NCBI GenBank assembly: GCA_905178155.1
Contig: CAJINV010000024.1
Span: 352,715-416,714 of the forward strand
DNA from: Amoebophrya sp. A120
Taxonomy: Eukaryota; Sar; Dinophyceae; Syndiniales; Amoebophryaceae
DNA: 64,000 nt
Direction of reading: 5' to 3'
Under the pieces are notes generated by a model that saw only the letters and a program-made list of their open reading frames with translations, did no database searches and was not told where the DNA came from. Below, piece by piece: positions 1 through 11,718 of this stretch. The translations under genes were made by a program, and so were the position numbers. How positions within the stretch are numbered: position 1 is the first letter of the stretch; the number at the start of each line of letters is the position of its first letter.

Positions 1-153
1 GCAACAACAGCGGAGGCCTGCAGTGTCAAGTCCGTGACGCGACCTGCAGTGCTGATGCTATCGGTGCCAGGAGGAGGAGCACAAGCAACAGCAGCGGAGG
101 CCTGCAGTGTCAAGTCCGTGACGCGACCTGCAGTGCTGATGCTATCGGTGCCA
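1..153. repeat. 84-bp direct repeat, about two copies
   Basis: The first 84 bases recur almost unchanged from 85 to about 153; the second copy is cut short where the sequence changes to CCCGCGGGG. The unit length is a multiple of three, so it could be a protein repeat in an exon cut by the window edge. Two frames are open through it, so the coding frame cannot be chosen. Confidence 0.8.
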
Positions 154-472
154 CCCGCGGGGAACGAGGAGGAGGAGCACAAGCCAACAACAATAACAAA
201 GGAAACGCCCACACCATGGAGCCGCAAAAAGTCTTCAGCCGCCGACAATCTGTACAAGCTAGTCGAATGCTGTGGGCAAAGTAGTGATGAAAGCCGAATG
301 AGGCGGACGCGTGTGGTGCGGGGAAGGCGTTTTGCTGTCGTACTTATCCGGTCAGCTCCAGCAACAGCAATAGTCTCTATTTGCCGCGCCAACCCCGATC
401 GACGAGTTTTGCAGCCCCAATCATCCCTGGTCGGCGGCTGGAGGTGGCGGAGTGCCGGATTTTTGGTTGTAG

Positions 473-604
473 AATCCAGGCGTTAATAGCACCGAATCTG
501 ATGTCCCATCTGCCAACCGTGCTCCGCCAGCGTTGTACCCCGGCGCATGGCCAATTGATGATGATCAGAAGCGGCTTCAAAAGCTAGCTGAGACAGCGAT
601 CTAG
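473..604 (+). CDS. Possible terminal exon of a gene entering from the left
   Basis: From a plausible acceptor (TTGTAG before 473) one frame stays open for 43 codons to the TAG at 602-604. It starts NPGVNSTESDV and ends with the charged stretch DDDQKRLQKLAETAI. The upstream partner is probably the open stretch over 1-280, where one frame reads MEPQKVFSRRQS near 219-251. A GTACAA donor at 252 would join it in phase, but that donor is weak. No family is recognised. The call rests on composition and one acceptor only. If it is wrong, the stretch is ordinary intergenic DNA. Confidence 0.3.
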   Translation, partial: NPGVNSTESDVPSANRAPPALYPGAWPIDDDQKRLQKLAETAI

Positions 605-1449
605 TCAAAAGAAACGAAGTGTGCAGTCACTGCACCCCAGGATCTTCCTCCCGGCCTGGAGCTGTAGAGGTTCTTTGAAAAGTGCGCCCCAAGTTCAGCT
701 TCCGCAGGGAGGACTGCAGCGGAGTGATTGCACTGTAGAAAGCGAATTTTTGAAAGTCCTGTACCCCGAGGGCAGCAAAAAAAAAATGGGAAAAAAAAAG
801 AAAAAAATAAATGAAAAAAGACAACAAAATAAAGTATGTAGGACTGGCAAGCACTAGTTGGTGTGTCGCTCGAGATGCACACGTAGTTTGCCAAGAAATA
901 ATATCGCTGGATGATGAACGCAAATTGTTCAGGTGGGAATCTGAATCCGAATGCGCTGGCTTACCGAGCGGACACAAATCTTGTAGGTGAGAGAGTTGAG
1001 TGAGCGGCTGAGAGTGCGCTCCAACCGGAGAGAGTATTATTGTTTTGCAAAGTGAAACTCATGAGGACGAACATGATTCCATAGCACCACGAAGAAAGAA
1101 CGAGAGTTGTGACTTGTGAGTTGCCAGCTGTCTTGTCTGCACCGCTTTTCTGGTATTCTTGATACGAGCGACAAATTGCAATCTTTTTGTTTACTTCCGA
1201 CACGTGTTTTTTCTGTGATTCCAATTTATGACTCGTATCTGTAGTTTAAGCCCTAGCTTCGAGCGGAGCTCGCTCTTCGGCTGGGCGGTTGCTGTTGCGT
1301 CTGGCTAGGCGGTGGGCGATCACGATCCAAAGCTGCTGCGCGAAACTGGGGAGCGCCATCCGCCTTGCGCAGATGCAGGAGAAGGAAACGGCTCGCCCCG
1401 CCTTTTGCAGGAAGGCCGGGCAGGATCGGCCCGCCTTGTAGCAGACCGC
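605..1449. other. Intergenic, no gene seen
   Basis: This holds an A-rich purine tract at about 775-835 and otherwise mixed sequence. The short reading frames here have no coherent composition, splice sites or similarity to the rest of the window. I see nothing further to annotate. Confidence 0.5.
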
Positions 1450-1605
1450 GCGCCGCCCACGAGTGGAAGCCGGCGGCCCCCGCCGGTATATCTGTTGGCC
1501 CCGTTCTTTGTGTGCGCGCAAACGCGCCCCGCCCGCTGACAGGCAGCGGCCCAGCGGGTGTGGCCGCGCGGCCCCCGCGCAGTGGCCCAGCACGGTCGCT
1601 CGCAC
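1450..1605. repeat. GC-rich dispersed repeat, copy 1
   Basis: This stretch matches 2895-3056 closely. Both carry GCCGGTATATCTGTTGGCCC, then a run of alternating GCGCGCAAACGCGCC, then a GGCCCCCGCGCAGTGGCCC block. The surrounding 1246-1860 is unusually GC-rich, and long frames are open on both strands because stops are rare, so I do not call a gene. Confidence 0.75.
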
Positions 1606-2894
1606 CGTTGCGACGGCCCCAGGCATCCGGTCGCCTGCCCCGGTGCGGGGCGACGCGTGTTGGCTTCTTGGCTTCTTCATTCAGAGGAGCTGGGCCCGGG
1701 CATTCCCATGTGTCGCCGCGCGTAAGCTTTGGTTCCAGTATTCGGTCCGTTCGGGCCCACAAAGCTGTGCGCAGGGCCAAGCGCTCCGCGGCGCGCGATT
1801 GCGTCTTACTGTCATTGTTCTCGGGGCGACCGGCTGTAAATCAAGTTGGACTCGTGATGTGAGCACCCAAATACGCCTTTCGCTGTACTAAGTCCCTGTG
1901 TCGAGGGCGATTAGGGCTGACCGGTGATTTGCCGTTGTTCGGGAAAATTTGTAAAGTATTCATGCGGAAAGTAGTACTCTAACGCCAAATCGAAATAGAA
2001 GACAGTGCCTTGCCTATGAAATCTACGTTAGGGTGCATGCAAAAAGAATTCGAATATCATGCGTGGCAAAAATGGGAGCGCAAAACACTGAGAGCGAGTG
2101 TCACCGCAATGAGCGTTAGTCTTTTACATTGCAAGAAGCCGTCTGGCTCTAAAGATGCAAACGGCAATATGACACAGAGTATGGAGAAAGTGGGAGCTTA
2201 TTACCTGCTTGGGTAAAATAACTGCGGGGCGCGATTCATCTATCAGCAAAAGACTGAGTGTGAGTACCCGGGGCTAGCGGGATGATTTCTTTCACTAGGA
2301 GCAAGAAATGCGAGAGGAGACAGTCACGTATTGCACACCATGAGAGACTTGCTTGAGGTCACATGTGGGACCAACAGTTGGGAGCGACGCACAGAGATAT
2401 GACCGTTGTCAATTTCCTTTACATCACCTAATATTGATGCGATGTAAGTTGTATTGGTACAACTAGCTTCATGCGGTCCTACGTCGCACTTCGTACTGCT
2501 TGTTGTGCCGCATGGCTACTCACTGACCAGAGTAGCACCTGCCGCGGCTGGCGCGCTCCCGGACCCAGACTCCACTCGCCTGTAGCCATGGGGAGTTGTA
2601 GTTTTCTATCCGGCAGTGCCTACCGAGGACGGCACTCATCACGCACCCTGTGCCGTCCTCCTGGTGGTTAAAAGGTCATAGCCATGGCTCCGGTGCTGAA
2701 AGACAGAAGCTGCTCTCCAGCGGCAACAATAAACGGCGCGGCGATGTTTCAAACGGAAATCCCGTCTGTAGCAATGTTCCAGCACGTCAGTGGCCCCGCC
2801 TGATAGGGTTTCCGACCGCTTTTGATGGCAAGGGGCTACCAGTTCCGCCTGCGATTTTGACGGACGCGACATCGCCACGGGAAACGCATTCGCC
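1606..2894. other. Intergenic, no gene seen
   Basis: GC-rich to about 1860, then mixed composition. No exon with convincing composition or splice sites was found. Confidence 0.45.
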
Positions 2895-3056
2895 GCGCCG
2901 CCCAAGAGTGGAACGCCGGCGGTGCCCGCCGGTATATCTGTTGGCCCCGTTCTTTGTGTGCGCGCAAACGCGCCCCACCCGCTGACCCGCAGCGGCCGAG
3001 CGGGTGCGGCCGCGCGCGCGGCCCCCGCGCAGTGGCCCAGAGCGCTCGCTCGGCCG
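2895..3056. repeat. GC-rich dispersed repeat, copy 2
   Basis: Second copy of the 1450-1605 block, with point differences and a small GCGC expansion. Copies about 1.4 kb apart in the same orientation suggest an old segmental duplication or two insertions of one element. There is no terminal structure to tell which. Confidence 0.75.
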
Positions 3057-3552
3057 CGCGCCGACTTGGGCTAGCTTCGGCCCCCGACCAGTCCGTGCCT
3101 TTTGTTGCTATTGGGCCGGCGGCGGCGGGCCGGCGCGTCCGCCCCCGTCTTCTTGTGTTTCGCACTGACTCAGACCTCAGTGGGCCGGCTCCCGCCCACA
3201 CATGGTGGCGCGGCAGGCTGGTCAGCCGATTCAGGATATCAGCGTAGTGGCCTGGCCCGGCTGCGCGGCTGGGTTCCGAGGATGGAGTTGGTTTGTTGCA
3301 TTTTCGCACTCCGCTCCGAAGAGGACGAGAATTGATCCTGAAGTCAAATTGTTGTTGAGACAATGTCTGAGGCTTCTTGTTTTCCAACGACTCTCCTTGA
3401 CGTTTGTCTTCGAGTGGTTTCTCTTTACCACACTGCTTTAGTTCACACCGACCTGTGCAGGGGGTTGTTCGTTTCAAACAAAACATCCGATCTCCGGTTT
3501 GTAGATCCTGTTCGTCATTTGAATGCATTCAGTGGGTCGTGAGTTTTAATAT

Positions 3553-3854
3553 AGTAGCGAAGATGGAACTGAGGATCCACCACTTAATGAAGATGATCTG
3601 ACTGTCTATGCAAAGAGAAAAGTGTTACAGTTACACACTGCAGAAAGCGCAAGAGAGATTACCTCTCTCATGCCGGAAAGGCATGTGAGCCTCGTTCCAT
3701 ACGTGTTTTCTTTTATGATCTTTGCATTGCAAGGTTCCTCTCTCATGCAGAGAAAATTTGTCTTGCTAAATTTCCAACAAATGTGTAACTGTAACACTTT
3801 TTTCGTTGGATAACTGTCTCCATTATCAACCTCTGTTCAGCCTCTATCTTTCGC
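3553..3854 (+). CDS. Possible short exon interrupted by an introner, upstream of the 4.3-kb gene
   Basis: An acidic frame (SSEDGTEDPPLNEDDLTV) runs into the introner at 3607-3812. Removing that element with one copy of its duplicated target continues in frame as SIINLCSASIFR and stops at a strong GTAAGT donor at 3855. An acceptor (TTCCACAG) before 4333 would join the next gene in the same phase. The 5' start of this exon is not resolved because a stop lies just upstream of about 3550. It is probably part of the gene at 4333-7259. Confidence 0.35.
3607..3812. mobile_element. Introner, AAAAAAGTGTTACAG-end group, with 6-bp target duplication
   Basis: The ends are inverted: TATGCAAAGAGAAAAGTG on the left, and on the right the complement of TATCCAACGAAAAAAGTG. 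ACTGTC flanks both sides exactly (3601-3606 and 3813-3818). The same end sequences bound 50376-50592, which lies inside the kinase gene. The direct flanking repeat marks it as a DNA insertion. Confidence 0.85.
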
Positions 3855-4332
3855 GTAAGTACGCTCAACCAGCAGTCCTAAACAAATTTTCGTATGATAG
3901 CCTGAAGTTTTACTTGTACGGAAAGTTTATCAGCGTCGGTGGGTCGTCTCGTGGATCGACATGGTCGCAAAAGCGCATAATTTTATTCGTGAGTACCAGA
4001 ATATGTATGTAATATGTCCTTCAAGGGGAATCTGTTGGATCACATGAAGAAATGTCATTTTGCCATCGTGGGGGCCGTTTCACTTTCATCGTTTGTCGTG
4101 GGAGAATAAATAAATGAGCGCTCTTGTGTGTTGTTGGAGTTCAAGTTCTTCACCTCAACATCGACCGTTGCTCGCCATCACAAAACCTACAAATAAATTC
4201 GTTTCCTCTTATTTTTCATCAAACAGCGTTTTTTGTCTATTTCGTTGAAACGAAAACGACATTTTTGGTTTTTTGATTTATTTCATCCTTTTGCGTAAAA
4301 TTTATCTGTGATTTTGTTTTGGGCTTCCACAG
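3855..4332 (+). other. Probable ordinary intron or intergenic spacer
   Basis: It begins with GTAAGT and ends in a T-rich run before CCACAG, the usual form of a GT-AG intron, and both neighbours are in phase 0. There are no inverted ends. If 3553-3854 is not an exon, this is the promoter region of the next gene. Confidence 0.4.
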
Positions 4333-7259
4333 GACTCAAAGAAGCATCAACTTTATCTTCAAATGACAATTTTGCACTGTAGTTCTGCTTCCCCAACGTG
4401 GGAACTTGTGGCGGACAGGTTTAAGAATGCCTTTGAGTTTTTGACTCGTCAGCCCTCGCAGTTGTTTTGTCTACCCGGGGGAGCAGTCGGCAGCTCGCCA
4501 GTGTCTAGTGACGAAGATGTTGACACGCCGACCGCGGCGAGTGTCGTGTCTGGCGATGGACGAGGGAGCAACTCTGTCGTGGCAGCTGAAACGACAATTA
4601 TTTCCTCCGATGAGACGAGGATCACATGCGAAGAAGTCCACTACCGCACCTGTACGGCACAGCACGTCAATTTTATTTCAATTCTGCATGATTCTCATTC
4701 TTCTTCGCAGAAGGGCGCAGGAGAACAACAACACACCACCAGGGCTTGCGGTCCGGCGTTGGGAAGTGCTGACAGGAACAAGCACAAAAACGACCTGGAG
4801 TTTTTATCCGGCGGCGCGAAAGCCACGGGTGCAGGAGCAAGAATTGCTGCGATCTTTCACGACGACCGAAAGACGAGTGCGCTGATGATGTTGCCCCCTT
4901 GCGACGTCGGAGGACAGTTCACTACAGCCGGTTCTGACAGAACGGCTTCGACGATAGTGTCGAAAGAGTCAGTGTTGAAACAAATGGAGGTAGAGACGGG
5001 GTTTGCGGACGACATCGCGGGTACTTCTAGCAAAACCGAACAGTTCGAGATTTTGACACCGCGTCGTGGCATTGATGCGGTTCTACTTTTCGAGTCGACG
5101 ACGGTTCCTGCTCGTTCCGGAGATTCTTGCAGCTGTATCGCCACACCAATGACGCCCTGTCAGGTGGGGGACTACAGTCCGCAAGAAGTAGAAACGGACC
5201 GTTATTTGCTCCAGGAAATGACCCTGAAGTTGTGGACAAGACAATTTGCTACTCTTCGCAGACGCTCTTCGCGACTAGCCTTTTTTGGCAGAGGCGATAC
5301 AATGTCACGTTTCTGTCGTCGGCTGCGAAAAAAGTGGACGAGGAACAAGACCACAAGGTGGATCAGGAAGAGCAAAACCGCCTCAGCAGCTCCAGGTCGA
5401 GCCACCTTCCCGTGGACGAAGGGATGAAACAGGGATATGATGCCTATCATTTCTACCCCAAAAAAGAAGAACAAGAAGACCCCGCGACCCTACGTCATCT
5501 TCCGCGCAGCGAGCCTTTGCCTGGCCTCGCCATCCTCTCGGCAACCTGCTCACCGAAAGCCTTCCCGGTGGAGGAGCAAAGGACCGTGTGTGAAACAAAC
5601 GGTGGTGGTGGGAGTGCCGGCACTACTAGCCGACGAGTGCGACGCAGACGGAGGAGGAGGAGCAGGCTCATTGAGTCGTGGACCCTGGTAGAACGCGAGG
5701 TTGAAAATATCGTTGTCCAAGAACAAAACAGCACAACAGTATCAGCTGCCGAGGCCACGCCCGAAATCCACCGCACATCAGGCGTGTCTACTCAAACTCC
5801 CAAAGCGGCTGGAGCTGCTGATCGACAAGAGGGAGGGGGCCACAACGTCGTGGAACCAAAGCAAAGCGGCGACCACGATATTTGCAGCCGTCCCTCTAAA
5901 AGTAGTCCGAAGAGCAGCGAAGCGACGTCGTCCCAACAACAGCGAAGATCGAAGCGACAGCGGAAGAAAAAGCGGGATGGCATGGGCGGAAAACACAACT
6001 TTAGAGACTTGTGCAGCACCACGCCAAATAAGACGGAGCATCCGGAGCCGGAGTTTCTCGTTCCACCAAGCGCTTCTCATCTTCAGCTGGGGTTTCTGAA
6101 AGAAACCACAACTGGGCTAGTCCCGTCGCATCAAGCCGACGGCGCGTCCTTTGGAATACAAGTTGCAGCAAAACGAGGAGATGATGCGAAACCGTTAAAA
6201 AATGGATCGGAAGATGCAGATCCGTGCGTGCACCCTTCCCTCGGTCTCGGACTGGAATTTTCAGACATTGGGATAAAAGCATCGACCTGTTTCTTCGCGA
6301 AGCCTGGTCAGTCAGACTCGGTACAAGAAAAACACGGTGACAGCATTGCCGAGGTGATTTCTCGCCAGAAATGCGCAAGTGTGGAGGTGGACGAGGGCGA
6401 TTCAGATCCGGCTGTAATCGCGATGTCCAAGTCGAGGACGCATGAAACTACTACTGAGACGCAGAGTTCATCTACGCGAAACGCGTCTGAAGATACAACA
6501 ACCTGCAATTCCGCTTTGGCAGCTCCTCGTCTGCTGGAGTCGAACACAAGTGGTCCGGAGCAGCAGTCCGCGCCTGGAGATGCTACTAAAGAAGGTGAAA
6601 CGACACAGGTTAAAGAACTACATGAAACGTCGCTCAGCGCGTTCTTGGAGGAGCTGCCACCCCGAACTCGCTCCACTTCCCAGCATTTGTCGAAGAAGCC
6701 AGCGGTCACGCAGCAGAACAAATTGGCTGTGGAAATGAAACAAAAAAAGTCCGCACCGCGTTCCACGCTCGCAGCCCGTTCCGCGTTCCAAGTGAACAAC
6801 GTGAAGGAAACGACAGTGAAGAGGACCGCGAAGCCGGAGCACCGGCGGAGGGTCGGGGAGGTCCGCGCGCGAGAAACTACACACAAGAACGCTTTATCAG
6901 ATTCCGCCAAGGATCAACATGACGGCGAGGACGGTCGCAAGAGCAACACCGCGGCGGCGGTTACGAATCTGGGTGTTGGTGCTGACGGCATCATGGGCAA
7001 TGGGTGTATCAACGTGCTGCACTTTGAGCAACATTCGAAGGGACAGTCCCAACCCGCCACGCCGACCAGAATAAAGTCCGGCGCAAATAAACAAGAGTCC
7101 GTCTTGGTGGACGTGAGCTTGGATCCGGACGGCCTTGGAAAGATAAACTTCACCGCTGGGGCTAGCACGAGGACAAGCCGGCGAGCGCGACGAAGGAGGA
7201 GAGACAGGCTCTCCTTGGTCAAAGAGGTACTTAATGCACATGCTGTTGCTGGTTCATAA
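4333..7259 (+). CDS. Hypothetical protein, frameshifted relative to its tandem relative
   Basis: Two overlapping frames appear to be one gene. From 4333 a frame is open to 5427. From about 5127 a second frame is open to the TAA ending at 7259. The related gene at 8104-9153 matches the first frame (shared SKESVLKQMEVETG, then PQEVET). It then matches the second frame (QTLFA against QTVFA), so the switch lies near 5197-5258. An indel, a read error or a programmed shift would explain it, and a pseudogene cannot be excluded. The product would be about 960 residues. It is low in hydrophobics, rich in Ser, Glu, Lys and Arg, and probably largely disordered. Arg-rich clusters precede amphipathic stretches twice: RRRRRRSRLIESW, and RRRRRDRLSLVKEVL at the C-terminus. 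No catalytic domain is recognised. The first ATG in frame is 4363. Confidence 0.5.
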
Positions 7260-7263
7260 TGAG

Positions 7264-7945
7264 TAGAAGTATCTAGGATGTCTTGCCTTTCGCGCTTTTT
7301 CGGAAAAGAGCCCCAAGCTTATTTTTTGAAAAGCACTTTTTTGAGTCATGACCTAAATCTGCGCTTGTATTTCAATTTTTTTTCAATTTTTGGCAGCCCG
7401 GGGTCGCCACTTCCGAGCTCCGTCTTGGGTCATCTTGTGGGGATGAGGACTAGCTAATCCGCATGACAAACTGGCTCTTTTCCGAGAATTTCCTTTCTAG
7501 GATGTCTTGTCTTTCGCTCTTTTTTCGGAAAAGAAACCAAAGCAGATTTTTTGAAAAGCACATTTTTGAGTCACGACCTAAATCTGCGCTTTTATTTCAA
7601 TTTTTTCTTAATTTTTGGCAGCCCGGGGTCGCCACTTCTGAGCTCCGTCTTGGGTCATCTTGTGGGGATGAGGACTAGGTAATCCGCATGACAAACTGGT
7701 TCTGTTCCGAGAATTTCCTTTCTAGGATGTCCTGTCTTTCGCTTTTTTTCGGAAAAGAAACCAACGGAGATTTTTCGAAAAGCAGTTTTTTGAATCACAA
7801 CCTAAATCTGCGCTTTCGTTTCAATTTTTGTCCAATTTTTCACAGCCCGGGGTCGGCATTTCCGAGCTCTGTCTTGGTTCATCTTGTGGGGATGAAGACT
7901 AGCTAATCCGCATCACAAATTGGCTCTCCTCAGAGAATTTCCTAA
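7264..7945. repeat. 225-bp tandem repeat, three copies
   Basis: AGGATGTCTTGNCTTTCGC starts at 7273, 7498 and 7723, exactly 225 bp apart. Each copy has T-rich runs and the shared phrase CAGCCCGGGGTCG. Copies differ by scattered substitutions, and the third is the most diverged. It separates the two related genes and may have taken part in their duplication. Confidence 0.9.
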
Positions 7946-8103
7946 GTGATTGCGAATTATGTGAAGACGACAACATCGACTTTTATCTTTTTGGTCCGTC
8001 GTCTCGATCTCGACTTTTTCTACTCCGATTGAGAAGTACGACGAGTTCCGATGAACATTAAACCGAAACTGCAAATAAACAGGTCTCGTCCCCGCACAAT
8101 TCA

Positions 8104-9153
8104 TCGCAGAAGGGCCACGCAGGAGAACAACAACAATCCCCCAAGCCTTCTGGTCCGGCGTTGCGAAGTGCTGACGGGAACAAGCAAAAAACCGACCTGG
8201 AGTTTGTATCCGGCGGCGTGACGGTTACGGGCTGTGCAGGAGCAAGTGCTGCGATCTTCCACGGCGACCCGTCGAAGAGTGCGCTGTTGATGTTGTCCCG
8301 TTGCGACGAGGGGCACCACTCCTCATCCGAGATAAAAACGGGCGGAGCATCTTCCAAGGAAAGTACCGCAGCCGGTTCTGAAAAGACGACAGTGTCGAAA
8401 GAGTCAGTGTTGAAACAAATGGAAGTAGAAACGGGGGTAGTTCCGGACATCTTTGGCGCTGCAAGTTGCCCGCAAGAAGTAGAGACACCGCTTTATTTCC
8501 TCCCGAGCCCCGCAGTGGACTCCCCGCAGACGGTGTTCGCGAAGACCCCCGACGAACTCTTCTGCCCCTCGCCTACGGCCAGCGCGACCGAGCTTGTTCT
8601 CCTCGGAGGCGTTTTGCACGGCTGGCCGGTGGTCATTGGTGGACCAGCGTCGCAGGATCTAGGACCAGTGAGACTGCTGGAATGCACAGAAACTACAGAG
8701 GAGTTGGTTTTGCCTAGCGCAAACCACACACAGGAAAAAAGGGCGGCGAAGCGGGTCTCTTTCGATTTGGTGCCGGAAGTGCGTGAGTTTTTCCCCAGGC
8801 CCGAGGAACATTTCACCCCGGCGGAGCGAGCTGGTGCTAAAGTGTCGCGCTCCGGCAGGAGCGAGTTGGGGGACATGGGCGTCAGCCCAGGCTGGAGCGG
8901 GTACCACCGCGGCCACGACGATTTTTGCGATCATTGGTGGACTACGCATTTTTGCGGCGATCAAAACCATTACCATCACCATTGCAGCCATCGGGACTGG
9001 CAGAAGCGCCACGCCGGTCAGAATCATTTCCAGCACCAATACAGCCACCACTATTGGCAGAAGCGGCACGCAGGTCAGCATTATTACCACCACCAGTACA
9101 GCTACAGCCATTGCGATTTTTGGCAGAAGCGCCACGCCGGTCATAATTATTAA
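8104..9153 (+). CDS. Tandem relative of the 4333-7259 gene, with a His-rich tail
   Basis: The DNA and protein follow the 4333-7259 gene from the SSQKG...GEQQ stretch through LEFVSGG and SKESVLKQMEVETG, about 130 residues. The reading frame then stays in one piece where the relative is shifted. The duplicated part begins at about 8104. The true start is upstream and unresolved, possibly after an acceptor near 8080. About two thirds along is KRVSFDLVPEVREFFPRP. The K-x-V-S-F core fits the RVxF docking motif of protein phosphatase 1 partners, and a similar KTVTF...EVREYVP occurs in the gene at 14594-16612. The C-terminus has three repeats around WQKRHAG(Q/H), rich in His and Tyr. No enzyme domain is recognised. 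Confidence 0.5.
   Translation, partial: SQKGHAGEQQQSPKPSGPALRSADGNKQKTDLEFVSGGVTVTGCAGASAAIFHGDPSKSALLMLSRCDEGHHSSSEIKTGGASSKESTAAGSEKTTVSKESVLKQMEVETGVVPDIFGAASCPQEVETPLYFLPSPAVDSPQTVFAKTPDELFCPSPTASATELVLLGGVLHGWPVVIGGPASQDLGPVRLLECTETTEELVLPSANHTQEKRAAKRVSFDLVPEVREFFPRPEEHFTPAERAGAKVSRSGRSELGDMGVSPGWSGYHRGHDDFCDHWWTTHFCGDQNHYHHHCSHRDWQKRHAGQNHFQHQYSHHYWQKRHAGQHYYHHQYSYSHCDFWQKRHAGHNY
8985..9150. repeat. Coding repeat, three units of about 66 bp
   Basis: TGGCAGAAGCGNCACGC recurs three times with spacers encoding HHQYS-type residues, giving repeats of WQKRHAG plus a His/Tyr-rich linker. It lies inside the gene above and ends at its stop. Confidence 0.75.
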
Positions 9154-9631
9154 TCATACATACAACACAGATTTTTGGCGAACAAGCCAGCGCAGACAAC
9201 AATTCCTGAGTTAACATTACATTTTTTTGAAGTTTTTTGCAGTTGTTTTGAGTTTATCGTTTCATTGTTGTTCATCACGAGCAGCCCCATTCAAGTTTTC
9301 ATTCGCAAAAGGAAAGTAAACCACGAGAACTTCATCACGACAGTGACACTTACCAACGGTGAAGAGCACCGAAACTTTTTTTGTTGATACAGACACGATT
9401 TTGGCACTTTTTCTTGTTGACAGAAAGTTTTCAGTGCAGCAACGCTCACTGCGCATCTCTTTGGCACTAATCGATCGAACTGCTCACTTTCATCTTCAAA
9501 GCTACACTATTGTGATTATTCGAGACAACTACCGTGGCAGCTACTTGGTGTGCCACCCATGTTTCACAAAAATACGCTTCATCATTACCATTTGGCTTGG
9601 AAAAGCACAACTGAAAGCAGGGGGCACTCCA
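9154..9631. other. Intergenic, no gene seen
   Basis: T-rich then mixed sequence with no clear exon. I see only short open frames without distinguishing features. Confidence 0.5.
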
Positions 9632-11193
9632 GCTGTGCCGAAAGAAGTAGCTGGGTCTGAACGTCTGATCGTGGAAGTGAAGACGTCGCGTTTCAAATGT
9701 TCATAGCGGGACGACGAGAGCCATTATCGATGAAAAATGCACGAACGCTGGATGGCAACAAAATACACGGAGTAAGCAACAAAAACACTTTCAGACAAAG
9801 GGTTCAGAGGGGATGCTGACATGCAAACGTGTTGACAAGAGAGGCCGGAGATGATGGCACCACTTTCAGTTAGTGAAGCATACCAGAAGTCGTGGTGACG
9901 AGTACGGAAGACTAGGAGTGACAACAAATCAGATATGCTCTTGCTCTTCCTGCTTAGCTGTATGCTAGTACGCGCGCATGGATTGTGACTCGGCAGTCTG
10001 CGGCTGTTTCTTCTATGGCGGTCAGTGGTCCCGGTGCGTGCTCCTGCGGTGGTCCCTTGTTGGAGGTTTCTACCGAGGATTTGGCTGCTCGCCTTCACAA
10101 CCTGCGTGGTGTGGGGGGAGGTAGAATAGCCACTATAATCCCTGCCCGGAGGAGAATGGTGGGCGGTACAGCTGGCACAGCCACTGGCACACGCACCACC
10201 GCCCGTGGGGCCGTGAAAATTGGACCGCGAGCTGGTGAGACGGAAAGTTACACGCTCCGGGCTGTGTGCTCTCAAGTAGTACTGATGCACGTTGATCAGA
10301 AAGCTTCTGCCGCTACTGCAGAAGTGAGCAACTCGCTACAGCTGCTGCCGCTGCTGCAGAGAGAGACGGCGGGGCCCCTAACTGGGGCCCGCCCTTTTCT
10401 TCTTCCGCGCCGCGCGCCGCGTTTTGGTTCGGCGGGCCGTTTCCCCGTGCTATTATCATCTGGGCGGCCGGCGCGAGGTGCGACAGAGGGCCCGAGGCTG
10501 CTTGCAGCGGCAAGCGTGTGGCGCCTACCCCGTGCTCTTGTTGGGATGGAGCCCTCGCTTGGCCGGCCAGCGCGCACTTTGATGCGGTCGGCCGTTGGGT
10601 GTTACAGCGCTGCTACCTGCGCTGCCGGGCGCTCGCTGCGCGCGATGTCGCATCACGGTCGTCAGTAGATTTCATCTACCGGCGCGGCGGCCCAGCCCGG
10701 TTGCGCAGCTGGTTCCTCAGGAGGCGCTTGCGCGTGTTGCTGTTTTCCCTTACGTTGATGTTGCATTTGACTGATCGAGAGGAAGGCGTCCTGGCAGGCG
10801 GATTTCATTCCTTGCTGCGTTCGAGAGGTTTCACTGAAAGGGAGGTTCCCCTTGAGAGGGGACTGAGACGAAGGTGGCAACACTAGTTCTACTTACTTTC
10901 AAGAGCGAACATGCCATCAGAAAGGAGTTTTGGGAGAAAGAGTGTATCCGTGCGTAGAGAGTCATGTGTTGAGAGTAGGAGTGGTGCAGTGCGAGAGTGA
11001 GTCTCTTTCTGCTTTGGCTGCACTAACACCAGATCAGGATAACAATCAGATGTGGTCTTCCTCCTGCTTAGCTGTAACTACTGCGCGCACATGTATTGTG
11101 TGTGACGCGCCAGTCATCTGAGCGCGTTGCTTCCATGGCGGTTGCCCGGTCATGCTGCCGACGAGTTAGGTTTTGTGCACGCGCGCGGGCTGT
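9632..11193. repeat. Roughly 2-kb imperfect duplication, copy A
   Basis: This segment matches 11719-13200. Anchors include AAAGAAGTAGCTGG, the stretch around GTTGACAAGAGAGGCCGG, the GGGGCCCGCCCTTT block and AGCGAACATGCCATCAG. The spacing between anchors drifts from 2,087 to 2,004 bp because of indels. Frames open on both strands are a by-product of high GC. I recognise no protein. It could be a degenerate mobile element or an unannotated non-coding transcript. Confidence 0.75.
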
Positions 11194-11718
11194 GCCGCCC
11201 CTGTGCAGTGTTTCTGCAAACACTGCCACGTCGGCGGGGGGGGGCCCGGCCAGCAGCCAACGTTGCCAGTAGGGGCCAGCAGCCCGCACGTTCGTCCTGG
11301 AACCGTAGCCGGCGGCCGGCGCGGTTGTAAAGCTGCGGCGCGTGGCGCCGCTGGCCCCGGGGGGCTTCCTTGGTTCAATTATGTCGGCCCCGGCCACCAT
11401 TGCCAATGCGGGGGGGCGGTTTGTGTGTTGCCTGCCCCCGGCAGGCGCGTCGGCATCGTGCCTCGCCCGCACCGGCCCCCGGCTGCGTGCGCCACTGCCG
11501 TTTCTTTGTGCAGCAGGCCCCCAGCCCCATGCGCCGGGGGCCCTGGTGTCTTTGAGCCCATGCACTGGCTTGTTGCGTTGTCATTTTGCTGCCGGCGCCT
11601 CTTCGGCCACTCGCTGCCGGGTTGCGCGCCTCTCGTGCCGACTGGTCGGCGTCGGGGCGCGGCGGCGACAGTGCAGTGTGCACTCCAGCTGTGCCGATTG
11701 GAAGCACGGGGCACTCCA
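11194..11718. other. GC-rich spacer between the two duplicated segments
   Basis: Very GC-rich and open in several frames on both strands. No domain, splice structure or repeat unit is evident, so no gene is called. Confidence 0.45.

Noticed and set aside
1246..1862. Overlapping GC-rich frames of 140-175 codons on both strands
   Set aside because: GC-rich DNA has few stops. Part of the stretch is a dispersed repeat, and no frame shows splice sites or recognisable content.
5188..5214. A 27-nt GT-AG mini-intron to explain the frame switch in the 4333-7259 gene
   Set aside because: Its length does not give the needed phase, and it would be far smaller than any other intron here.
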